From contig JBBQSU010000151.1 of assembly GCA_038234815.1 (NCBI GenBank), positions 1-8,025 on the forward strand: a stretch of 8,025 nucleotides of DNA, written 5' to 3'. Positions 1 through 5,844 of the stretch are shown piece by piece. Each line of letters begins with the position of its first letter. Within the stretch, counting starts at the first letter, position 1. A program made the translations under genes and the position numbers. This DNA comes from JBBQSU01 sp038234815 (GTDB lineage: Bacteria; Planctomycetota; Phycisphaerae; Tepidisphaerales; Tepidisphaeraceae). Below the pieces are notes generated by a model. That model was not told the DNA's origin, ran no database searches, and saw only the letters and a program-made list of their open reading frames with translations.

Positions 1-15
1 TTCCCGCCACAGGCC

Positions 16-86
16 TAATAAAAATATTTATTTTTTTTGGTCGGGGACAATTCTTGGTGCGCTTTTTGGCGCAAAACAGCGCACCA
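16..86 (+). repeat. Nested GCGC-phased palindrome with A/T run (copy 1)
   Basis: A 23-bp run of only A and T (16-38) begins TAATAAAAA. A 15-nt spacer follows, then a palindrome at 55-86 with outer arms TGGTGCGC (55-62) and GCGCACCA (79-86). GCGC occurs at 59, 69 and 79, exactly 10 bp apart. Inner T-rich (63-67) and A-rich (73-76) tracts flank the central GCGC and are imperfectly complementary. The same layout recurs in inverted orientation at 5481-5552, where 20 bases from CTTGGTGCGC onward match this copy exactly. It could act as a paired-site operator, as an RNA or cruciform hairpin, or be a dispersed extragenic palindrome. No T-run follows the hairpin as in an intrinsic terminator. The palindrome is certain; its role is unknown. 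Confidence 0.75.
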
Positions 87-252
87 CTTTCGCGCTCTTA
101 TCCACCCCGCCGCCGAGAGTCTTGCAGGAGGAGTCGCGGGCTAAGGCACCGTTGGAACACCCAAACCCCCTATCCGAAGCCCGGCAACGAGGAGTTATAC
201 TCCAAAAAGGGGCGAAAAGTCTGGCTCGAAAGCCGCACGTTCCTCGTACGGA

Positions 253-273
253 ATGTCTTCGCCATGTCTTCGC
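253..273. repeat. 10-bp tandem direct repeat
   Basis: ATGTCTTCGC occurs twice, at 253-262 and 264-273, separated by one base, in the 3' flank of glmS. It is short enough to be chance or slippage. The second copy overlaps the GC-rich hairpin at 272-295. Confidence 0.5.
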
Positions 274-295
274 GGGCTTATCTGCTTGCGCCCGC
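272..295 (-). terminator. Possible glmS 3' hairpin
   Basis: Arms GCGGGC (272-277) and GCCCGC (290-295) are perfectly complementary around a 12-nt loop, and the hairpin begins 5 nt beyond the glmS stop codon. On the minus strand no U-rich tract follows, so it is not a standard intrinsic terminator. It may protect the 3' end or assist Rho-dependent ending. The pairing is seen; the role is inferred. Confidence 0.25.
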
Positions 296-300
296 TCTGC

Positions 301-2175
301 TCATTCCACGGTCACGCTTTTGGCGAGATTTCGGGGCTTGTCCACGTTGCAACCGCGGGCCACGGCGGCGTGGTAGGCCATGAGCTGCATCGGCACGACG
401 CTGAGCAGTGGCTGAAGCGCTTCCATCGTGTGGGGAACATAGATCACATGGTCGCTATAGGTGCCAATCCGTGTGTCGCCTTCGGTTGCCACTGCGATCA
501 CCACCCCGCCGCGACTGCGAACTTCCTCGATATTGCTGATCACCTTGTCATATTGATGCCCCTTGGTGGCAACAAACACCACCGGCATCCCCTGGTTAAT
601 CAGCGCGATCGGGCCATGCTTCATCTCTGCGGCGGGCATGCCTTCGGCGTGGATGTAGCTGATTTCCTTCAGTTTCAGTGCGCCCTCCAGCGCGATCGGA
701 TAGTGATACCCGCGGCCCAGAAACAGCCAGTTTTCACGATCGCAGAACTGGCTGATGATCTCCTTGATCCGGCTGCTCTGTTGAAGCACTTTCTCCATCT
801 GCGCAGGGATTGCGCAAAGACCATCGATAATTTCCATGGTCTGTGTCTGGCTCATGAACTTCCGCCGGCCAAGATAAGCCGCCAGCATCGTCAATGTCAC
901 CAGTTGGCAGGTGAAGGCCTTGGTGGACGCCACGCCGATTTCTGGCCCGGCGTGAAGGTATATCCCGGCGTCGGTTTCACGGGCGATTGTGCTGCCGACC
1001 ACGTTGACCAGTCCAAGGGTCAGCGCGCCCTTTTCCTTGGCTTCACGAAGCGCCGCCAGAGTGTCGGCGGTCTCGCCGGACTGGCTGATCGCCACCACCA
1101 CCGTGCCTTCTTCGACCAGCGGATTGCGATAGCGAAACTCGCTGGCGTACGTGCATTCGGTCACCACCTTGGCCAGGTCCTCCATCAGATAATCGCCGAC
1201 CAGGCCGGCGTGCCAGGCCGTGCCCTGCCCCGTAAGGACGAACCGCCGGGCCTGCACCATCTCGCGCACGTGCGGCGACAGCCCGCCCAGCACGATCCGG
1301 CCTTCGCGCTGCTCGCATCGGCCGCTAATACAGTTCTGCACCGCCGCCGGCTGCTCAAAAATCTCCTTGAGCATGTAATGCTCGTAATCACCCAGTTCAT
1401 ATTCTTCGAGTGTGTTTTCCAACTGGGTGATGACCGGACTAATGGCGATATCATCGATAGTGGTCGTGCGGAAGCTGTCGGGCTTGAGCACGGCCATTTC
1501 GTTGTCGTTCAGGTAGATCACCCGCGAGGTGTGCTCGACGATGGCGCTGGCATCCGAAGCGACGATGTATTCGTCGTCACCCACGCCCACAATCAATGGC
1601 GATCCCTTACGCGCGCAGAAAAGCGTGTCCGGTTCGTCCTTGCTGATGACCGCTATGCCGTAGGTGCCTTCCACCTCGCGCAGCGCCGCTTGCACCGCCC
1701 GCTGAAGGTAACTGGTGCCCGGGGGCAGATCACCCTTAAGTTTTAGTTGGGCGTAAACATGCCCGATCAAAGTCGCTAGCACTTCGGTGTCGGTCTGACT
1801 CTTGAAGGTGTGTCCCTTTTCAATCAGAAACTGCTTGAGAGCAGCGTAGTTTTCGATGATGCCGTTGTGAACGACGGCCAGGACACCGGCATCGTCAACG
1901 TGCGGGTGGGCATTGACTTCGGTGGGCGCGCCGTGTGTGGCCCAGCGGGTGTGGGCCATGCCGATCCGCGCCGGCGGAAGCGCGTGCTCTACCGACGAGA
2001 TCACGCTCTCCAGCACACTGATTCGGCCCACGGCCCTGCGGATGTGCATCTTTCCGGTCGAATCAATCACTGCCAGGCCGGCCGAGTCATACCCGCGATA
2101 TTCCAGCCGCTTAAGCCCCTCGATAAGCAACGGCTGCGCCAGTTTCCGGCCCACATAAGCGATAATTCCACACAT
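301..2175 (-). CDS. glmS: Glutamine--fructose-6-phosphate aminotransferase (isomerizing)
   Basis: GlmS converts fructose-6-phosphate and glutamine to glucosamine-6-phosphate and glutamate, the first committed step toward UDP-GlcNAc for peptidoglycan and glycolipids; it acts in the cytoplasm. The 624-residue protein starts MCGI, giving the N-terminal nucleophile Cys2 of class II amidotransferases. The glutaminase domain (about 1-235) carries HTRWATHG (75-82), NGIIEN (104-109) and QTDTEV (127-132). A linker with HYMLKEI (266-272) leads to two SIS isomerase domains with ISQSGETADT (363-372), STKAFT (417-422) and KLKEISYIHAEG (501-512). The protein ends in the conserved DKPRNLAKSVTVE. Length is close to the usual 605-625. 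AGGAG at 2185-2189 lies 9 nt before the ATG. No glmS ribozyme was recognised in the short leader, and no partner glmU or glmM is in the window. The family call is very secure. Confidence 0.98.
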   Translation of the reverse strand: MCGIIAYVGRKLAQPLLIEGLKRLEYRGYDSAGLAVIDSTGKMHIRRAVGRISVLESVISSVEHALPPARIGMAHTRWATHGAPTEVNAHPHVDDAGVLAVVHNGIIENYAALKQFLIEKGHTFKSQTDTEVLATLIGHVYAQLKLKGDLPPGTSYLQRAVQAALREVEGTYGIAVISKDEPDTLFCARKGSPLIVGVGDDEYIVASDASAIVEHTSRVIYLNDNEMAVLKPDSFRTTTIDDIAISPVITQLENTLEEYELGDYEHYMLKEIFEQPAAVQNCISGRCEQREGRIVLGGLSPHVREMVQARRFVLTGQGTAWHAGLVGDYLMEDLAKVVTECTYASEFRYRNPLVEEGTVVVAISQSGETADTLAALREAKEKGALTLGLVNVVGSTIARETDAGIYLHAGPEIGVASTKAFTCQLVTLTMLAAYLGRRKFMSQTQTMEIIDGLCAIPAQMEKVLQQSSRIKEIISQFCDRENWLFLGRGYHYPIALEGALKLKEISYIHAEGMPAAEMKHGPIALINQGMPVVFVATKGHQYDKVISNIEEVRSRGGVVIAVATEGDTRIGTYSDHVIYVPHTMEALQPLLSVVPMQLMAYHAAVARGCNVDKPRNLAKSVTVE

Positions 2176-2337
2176 GCCGTTGGTCTCCTAGGGGGTAAGG
2201 GAGTTGAGTCTACCCTACAAACACTCTCCAGCAATGCCGAACTGGGTGCCCAGGCAGATATTTATTGGCCCCAGCGAGATGGCCATGGCTATTAAGTGTC
2301 GATCGGATTCGTCCGAATAAACCAGCAGAGGTAAGCC

Positions 2338-2775
2338 ATGCCGGTAAAACCGTCACATGCTGCAAGCGAAGTGCCCGAACAGCGAAAAAAGGGAACCGGC
2401 CCGGATCGCCGTTTGATGGTGGTGGATCGCCGCTCGGGAACCGATCGCAGGCAGACGCCGATTGACGAGTCGGAATACGACGGCCCGGACCGCCGCTGCG
2501 GGATCGAACGCCGGCAGGAAAGTGGGTTGGAGCGTCGTCGTGGACCGGGCCGCCGGCTCAGCGACGACCGCAAAAGCGCCGAGGAGGGCGAAATGACCGC
2601 CGAGCAATTCGAATTCATCAAAGCCATCGAGATGTACAAAAAAGTGAATAGGCGGATGTACCCCACCTGGACCGAAGTGCTGGAGGTTATCGAGCAACTA
2701 GGTTACGAAAAAGTCCGCGCCCGCGCCATCAATCTCGAAAACGTCCCCGAAGCGCCGATCAGCAAAGTCGCCTGA
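2338..2775 (+). CDS. Small DRR-repeat protein of unknown function
   Basis: I do not recognise a characterised family. The 145-residue, highly charged protein has two parts. Residues about 18-80 are a low-complexity basic/acidic segment with repeated DRR/ERR/GRR units: GPDRR (21-25), VDRRSGTDRR (29-38), GPDRRCGIERR (49-59), SGLERRRGPGRR (62-73). Such RRSGxDRR strings occur as linkers beside signalling domains in many bacteria and are probably disordered. Residues about 86-126 look like a compact helical domain, with EFIKAIEMYKKVNRRMYPTW then TEVLEVIEQLGYEKV, similar in style to small proteins I associate with Planctomycetota. There is no signal peptide or membrane segment, so it is likely cytoplasmic. 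GAGG sits 7 nt before the ATG. It is divergent from glmS across 162 bp and convergent with the glycosyltransferase. The charged segment might bind nucleic acid or polyphosphate; that is speculation. Confidence 0.85.
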   Translation: MPVKPSHAASEVPEQRKKGTGPDRRLMVVDRRSGTDRRQTPIDESEYDGPDRRCGIERRQESGLERRRGPGRRLSDDRKSAEEGEMTAEQFEFIKAIEMYKKVNRRMYPTWTEVLEVIEQLGYEKVRARAINLENVPEAPISKVA

Positions 2776-2821
2776 GGCACTGAGCCCCTTCTTCGGCCCA
2801 AACAGGTGCTCTGGATCGCAT

Positions 2822-4009
2822 TCATCCATGCGCTTCTGTCACCACTTCCTTCTCATACTTCCGCCCTTTCCAGGTATGCCCGCCGCCGAAGTGGTGCTTC
2901 CAGGCGCTCCAGGCGCCGATGACGATATACAGGCCGATCGATACCGACATCATCCATCCGTAATACCAGTTCAGACGTAAGTAGCGCGCACAGCGCCCGT
3001 GGAAGACCGCCATCGCAACGTTTATCCACAGGCATAGTCCCATCAGGGCCAGCGTCTGGCTCGTTGGCCAGACGACCCACCAGCCGATTGACGCCAGCAG
3101 ATACACCGGTGCCAGTGCGCCTACCAGCATCCCCACCACCAGCAATCCCCCCAGCTTCAGCGGGCTGAAATTGACACTCGCGTAGGCGTTCTTCGTCAAT
3201 CCTTCCCACAGGTCGCGCCAGCCGTCATACATCCGCGTGGTCAACAGGTCAGACGTAAACCGGACTTCGGTTTTGGCAGCCGATTGCTTAAACACCTTGG
3301 CCAGCAGCATGTCTTCAATGATCGTGCCCCGAATCGCCTCGTGCCCGCCGATTTTTTCATACGCGCTTCTGCGGCAGAGGATGAACATGCCGATGCCCAA
3401 CGCGATCCGGCGTCGGGGATTGTTGGCCCGGCCTACCGGAAACAGCAGTGCCATCAGCGTGACCATTCCGGCCACGCCAATGCGCTCGATGGCCCGGCCG
3501 AACGTCACACGCGGCATCAGTGTGAGCATGTCGATGTCGTGTTCGATCATCCACGCCATCGCCTGCGCCACCGCCTGAGGGTGATACACCACATCGGCAT
3601 CGGTAAACAGCAGCCAGTTGTGCTTTGCCTGCTTGTAACCCTGATGCACTGCCCAATTCTTGCCCATCCACCCGGCCGGTCGTGGGATGCCTTCAATGAC
3701 GGTCAGGTTCGGATGCGACTTTTGCATGGCCGCCAGCACGCTGGCCGAATCGTCGTCGCTCTGGTCGTTGATCACCAGCACTTGCAGGTCTGCCTGATCC
3801 TGCCGGCAGATGCTCGGAAGCGTATCCGGCAGCATCGCCGCTTCGTTTCGAGCTGGGATGATTACGCTCACGCCCGGCAGCGAATGGGCGGCCGAGATGG
3901 CCGTGCCCGCGTTCAGTTGATCCCGAAACGTCACGCGATGCGCCGGGCTGATGACGATCCAAAGCCACAGCAAAGCCACCAGCGAAAACAGGACGAGCAG
4001 GAAGGTCAT
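2822..4009 (-). CDS. Membrane glycosyltransferase, family 2 (HpnB/CrtQ-like)
   Basis: A 395-residue inner-membrane GT2 enzyme, predicted to transfer a sugar from a nucleotide-sugar to a lipid or other acceptor. Residues 2-20 form an N-terminal membrane helix. The GT-A domain runs from about 46 to 260: VIIPARNE (49-56), NDQSDD (81-86, nucleotide binding), TDAD (136-139, the metal-binding DxD-type motif), IIED (230-233, the likely catalytic acidic pair) and YDGWRDLWEG (261-270). Hydrophobic segments at about 178-193, 286-308, 318-335 and 351-370 suggest further membrane helices, before a C-terminal GGGHTWKGRKY (375-385). This layout fits the hopene-associated HpnB and carotenoid-glycosylating CrtQ-like groups; no hopanoid or carotenoid gene is visible, so the acceptor is unknown. 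It follows mltA on the same strand after 99 bp and may be cotranscribed. No strong Shine-Dalgarno precedes the ATG. Confidence 0.9.
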   Translation of the reverse strand: MTFLLVLFSLVALLWLWIVISPAHRVTFRDQLNAGTAISAAHSLPGVSVIIPARNEAAMLPDTLPSICRQDQADLQVLVINDQSDDDSASVLAAMQKSHPNLTVIEGIPRPAGWMGKNWAVHQGYKQAKHNWLLFTDADVVYHPQAVAQAMAWMIEHDIDMLTLMPRVTFGRAIERIGVAGMVTLMALLFPVGRANNPRRRIALGIGMFILCRRSAYEKIGGHEAIRGTIIEDMLLAKVFKQSAAKTEVRFTSDLLTTRMYDGWRDLWEGLTKNAYASVNFSPLKLGGLLVVGMLVGALAPVYLLASIGWWVVWPTSQTLALMGLCLWINVAMAVFHGRCARYLRLNWYYGWMMSVSIGLYIVIGAWSAWKHHFGGGHTWKGRKYEKEVVTEAHG

Positions 4010-4108
4010 ATTGAGGTGAAGTCAAAAACACCCACGCACGCAAATTCGTCGGCGCGTCGAGATAATGGTCAGCGCCGGCCATGCCGATTTCAGCCGATTG
4101 AATCGAGC

Positions 4109-5386
4109 TTACGGCCGGGGCAGTCGCGGGCCGGCAGTGATCAGATACCGACTGACCAGTTCCGGCTTGACCGCAAAATAATACAGTTTGCCTTCGTGCA
4201 ATTGCTGGCCGGCCAGTCGCTCAGCCGATTCACCCACGCCCATGTAAATATCCGTGCGCCCGGCGGCGCGAATGGCCCCGCCGGCGTCCTGATCGAGCAA
4301 AATCGACCGATACTCGCGCGCCCCGGTCACCGATTGGGGCGCGGGAATTTTCGTCCAAACGAACGCCGGCATCGCCCGGGGATAAATCGACTTGTCCGTA
4401 GCGATAGTCGCAAGCGCCGTCACCGGAACATTCAAACTGCCGAACGGCCCGCCCGTGCGCTCGGTAAAGAAAACGAACCGCTTGTTGAGCGAAAGATAAC
4501 GATCCATGTCAGACGGATGCTGGGCGAAGTAAGTTTTCAGCCCGCGCAGGTTAAGTTGCTGCTTGCTCAAGCGCCCGTCTTTCACCAGTTGCTCGCCCGG
4601 GCTGGTGTATTCAAATCCGTTGTGCCCCGCATAACCGATTTCGTAGGTGCGGCCATCGGTCAATATCAAGCGAGCCGATCCCTGCACGCTGATGACATAC
4701 GCATCAAACCGATTGTTCAGCCAAACCAGTTCCTGTCCGGCCAGAAGGTTCCCCGCTTCGATCTCCCCGCGGGTGTAATACTTTGGCGCCAGCGAGCCGT
4801 CGGGCAATTTTCGGCCCAGCACGTCGCCGGTCGCATCGTTGCGCACCAGGTCCACCGGGCGCTTGTAAAGTGGATAGCGGAAAACATCCGTCCGTTGCAG
4901 GCTGGCGGGATAGATCGGCGTGAAATAGCCGGTGAAGAGGACGCGCCCGGTAAAACTTCCACCGACCGGATCGGGCGCGCCGATGCTTTGATACACCTCA
5001 AAATCCGATCGAAGGGTCGCGTTCAGATAGGCATCTCCCTGGCGGAGCAGCATCGGGCTGGAAAGCAGTTCGCGCATCGCGTTCAGAGTGGCGATCGCGC
5101 GGTTATGGGTGATGTCCAGATAGGGATAGAATCCCTGGCTGCTGGGCGCGGCCAGATATTGCAATGAATTGTCGATCGCCTTGACGATGGCAGGGTTTCC
5201 GGCTTGGTCGATGGAAAACGCCGGATACTCGCCGGGGGATATTTTGCGCAGGGCGAGCTGCCCGGGGGGCAGTTCCTGCGTAAAATCGACCGCAGGCGTT
5301 GGCTCGACCGCAGGGCCGTCCGGCCGGCAGCTTACAGTCCACATTCCCAGCAAAGCCACGATTAAAATAATTCGGCCGCGCGACAA
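4109..5386 (-). CDS. mltA: Membrane-bound lytic murein transglycosylase A (lipoprotein)
   Basis: MltA cleaves the MurNAc-GlcNAc bond of peptidoglycan to leave 1,6-anhydroMurNAc ends and is normally a lipoprotein of the outer membrane. I choose the TTG at 5386 (425 residues): GGAGG at 5393-5397 lies 6 nt upstream, and the product then begins MSRGR, a hydrophobic core and WTVSC, a lipoprotein signal with Cys20. The open frame extends to an ATG at 5530, but that extension has no clear ribosome site, adds 48 residues before the signal and runs through the palindrome at 5481-5514. Numbered from the TTG, family motifs are GYFTPIY (153-159), SVQGSARL (233-240), GYAGHNGFEYTS (251-262) and LDQDAGGAI (364-372) of the C-terminal 3D domain. 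The Asp of QDxGGAI (367) is the expected catalytic residue. The lipobox has Thr at -3, slightly atypical. Divergent from the beta-helix gene. Confidence 0.93.
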   Translation of the reverse strand: MSRGRIILIVALLGMWTVSCRPDGPAVEPTPAVDFTQELPPGQLALRKISPGEYPAFSIDQAGNPAIVKAIDNSLQYLAAPSSQGFYPYLDITHNRAIATLNAMRELLSSPMLLRQGDAYLNATLRSDFEVYQSIGAPDPVGGSFTGRVLFTGYFTPIYPASLQRTDVFRYPLYKRPVDLVRNDATGDVLGRKLPDGSLAPKYYTRGEIEAGNLLAGQELVWLNNRFDAYVISVQGSARLILTDGRTYEIGYAGHNGFEYTSPGEQLVKDGRLSKQQLNLRGLKTYFAQHPSDMDRYLSLNKRFVFFTERTGGPFGSLNVPVTALATIATDKSIYPRAMPAFVWTKIPAPQSVTGAREYRSILLDQDAGGAIRAAGRTDIYMGVGESAERLAGQQLHEGKLYYFAVKPELVSRYLITAGPRLPRP

Positions 5387-5392
5387 GACGAT

Positions 5393-5397
5393 CCTCC
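5393..5397 (-). promoter_or_regulatory. Shine-Dalgarno deciding the mltA start
   Basis: On the minus strand GGAGG ends 6 nt before a TTG codon at 5384-5386 that is in frame with mltA. The upstream in-frame ATGs at 5417-5419 and 5414-5416 have no purine-rich site. The TTG start also yields a normal short signal peptide. Confidence 0.7.
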
Positions 5398-5480
5398 ATG
5401 AAGGCAACGGGCGCATCATACGACCGGGCAGGGGGTGCGTCCAAGCACGGAAACATACGCCGCAAACCCCGGCGACCAAT

Positions 5481-5552
5481 TTGGTGCGCATTTTGGCGCC
5501 AAAAAGCGCACCAAGATTCGAGGGGTTCAAAATTTTTATAAATTTTTTATTA
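5481..5552 (-). repeat. Nested GCGC-phased palindrome with A/T run (copy 2)
   Basis: The palindrome at 5481-5514 is 34 bp and near perfect: arms TTGGTGCGC (5481-5489) and GCGCACCAA (5506-5514), with an inner TTTTGGCGCCAAAA (5491-5504). The only failed pair is A5490 with A5505. GCGC lies at 5486, 5496 and 5506, 10 bp apart. Read on the minus strand, a 24-bp pure A/T run (5529-5552) beginning TAATAAAAA precedes the palindrome by 14 nt, as in copy 1. It lies about 95 bp upstream of the mltA TTG start, a suitable place for an operator or 5' UTR hairpin. Its symmetry argues against its being coding sequence of the extended mltA frame. Confidence 0.85.
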
Positions 5553-5594
5553 CCTCATTACCCATAAAGGCTTAGAGCAATTTTACGGCACTCC

Positions 5595-5626
5595 AAGTTG
5601 CGCGAATTTGCGCCAATTAGCGCAAC
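5595..5626. repeat. Nested GCGC-phased palindrome (variant copy 3)
   Basis: Outer arms AGTTGCGC (5595-5602) and GCGCAACT (5619-5626) are exactly complementary. Inner AATT tracts (5604-5607 and 5614-5617) flank the central GCGC (5609-5612). GCGC starts at 5599, 5609 and 5619, the same 10-bp phase as in copies 1 and 2, but the outer arms are AGTT/AACT instead of TGGT/ACCA and the inner tracts are AATT instead of TTTT/AAAA. Both arms change together, so the symmetry is kept. It lies 16 nt before the strong ribosome site at 5643 and about 220 bp upstream of the beta-helix gene. Confidence 0.8.
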
Positions 5627-5655
5627 TCCGGGGCATTGGGTAAAGGAGGTGCATG

Positions 5656-5694
5656 ATGAGCAATTCGCCATGGAAGCCAAAGACGGTGCCCTGA
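5656..5694 (+). CDS. Possible 12-residue leader peptide
   Basis: AAGGAGGTG (5643-5651) is an almost full anti-Shine-Dalgarno match. GGAGG is followed after 6 nt by ATG at 5656, with another ATG at 5653. The frame encodes MSNSPWKPKTVP and stops at TGA (5692-5694). It is too short for composition or homology to test, has no run of one amino acid typical of biosynthetic attenuators, and lies 150 nt before the beta-helix gene, with inverted repeats in between. It could be a regulatory leader peptide, the remnant of a decayed gene, or a chance start. The ribosome site is the strongest in the window, which is the only reason to list it. Confidence 0.3.
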   Translation: MSNSPWKPKTVP

Positions 5695-5844
5695 TTCGGG
5701 ACTGTCAGGCGGTAACGCAACCGGCCACGCCCGGACCTCGAAGCCTGCGACTTCGGCCGGATAAGGCCTTTCTCAATTGTCTGACCTTACTATCATCCAA
5801 CCGATCGGCGCAGCGGTCGGCTCATAGCCATTGGGAGGTTCACA

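Larger units (their letters stand above)
1..300. other. Non-coding region downstream of glmS
   Basis: No convincing gene is present in these 300 bases. The open frames here run on antisense into the 3' end of glmS and start at weak codons. The stretch holds a pure A/T run (16-38), a nested palindrome (55-86), a short hairpin of GGAGT and ACTCC arms with a 3-nt loop (191-203), a 10-bp tandem repeat (253-273) and a GC-rich hairpin just beyond the glmS stop (272-295). No tRNA-like cloverleaf was recognised. The gene to the left lies outside the window, so it is unknown whether this is a promoter region for that gene or only a 3' intergenic spacer. Confidence 0.6.
5387..5844. other. Divergent intergenic region mltA / beta-helix gene
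   Basis: This 458-bp region separates two divergent exported-protein genes and has no convincing long gene. It contains the second and third nested palindromes (5481-5514 and 5595-5626, centres 113 bp apart) with a 24-bp pure A/T run (5529-5552) between them, then a very strong Shine-Dalgarno and 12-codon ORF (5656-5694). Beyond that are competing short inverted repeats: CCGGCC (5721-5726) can pair with GGCCGG (5755-5760), while GGCC (5755-5758) can instead pair with GGCC (5765-5768), which is followed by TTTCTC. CGAAG/CTTCG arms (5739-5743, 5751-5755) form another small hairpin. No clear -35/-10 pair was found on either strand. Confidence 0.6.

Noticed and set aside
54..383. Two plus-strand frames covering the glmS 3' flank
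   Set aside because: They start inside or near the palindrome and end antisense to the conserved glmS C-terminus; peptides like STVTLLARFRGLST are the known mirror of DKPRNLAKSVTVE.
253..1746. 497-codon plus-strand open frame opposite glmS
   Set aside because: It is fully antisense to a textbook glmS; its His/Asp/Gly/Val-rich product is what GC-rich antisense frames give, and it has no domain or ribosome site.
2176..2337. glmS ribozyme or riboswitch in the glmS leader
   Set aside because: The minus-strand leader is short and I could not find the pseudoknot core of the glmS ribozyme; the class is mainly found in Firmicutes.
2776..2821. Bidirectional terminator between the convergent DRR gene and glycosyltransferase
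   Set aside because: Only 4-bp pairings were found in this 46-bp gap, and no T-run.
3693..4082. 129-codon minus-strand frame overlapping the glycosyltransferase start
   Set aside because: It overlaps the conserved GT-A domain in another frame and shows no domain of its own.
3284..5167. 627-codon plus-strand open frame opposite the glycosyltransferase and mltA
   Set aside because: It spans two recognised minus-strand genes and the gap between them; the His/Arg/Gln-rich composition and lack of motifs mark it as a shadow.
5481..5514. A dif/XerCD site, because GGTGCGCA resembles one half of E. coli dif
   Set aside because: The second half expected of dif (TTATGTTAAAT-like) is absent, and the site is a symmetric palindrome found three times in this window.
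5595..5626. Integron attC site, from the GTTGCGC...GCGCAAC arms
   Set aside because: The arms do not fit GTTRRRY/RYYYAAC, the element is too short, and no integrase or cassette array is seen.
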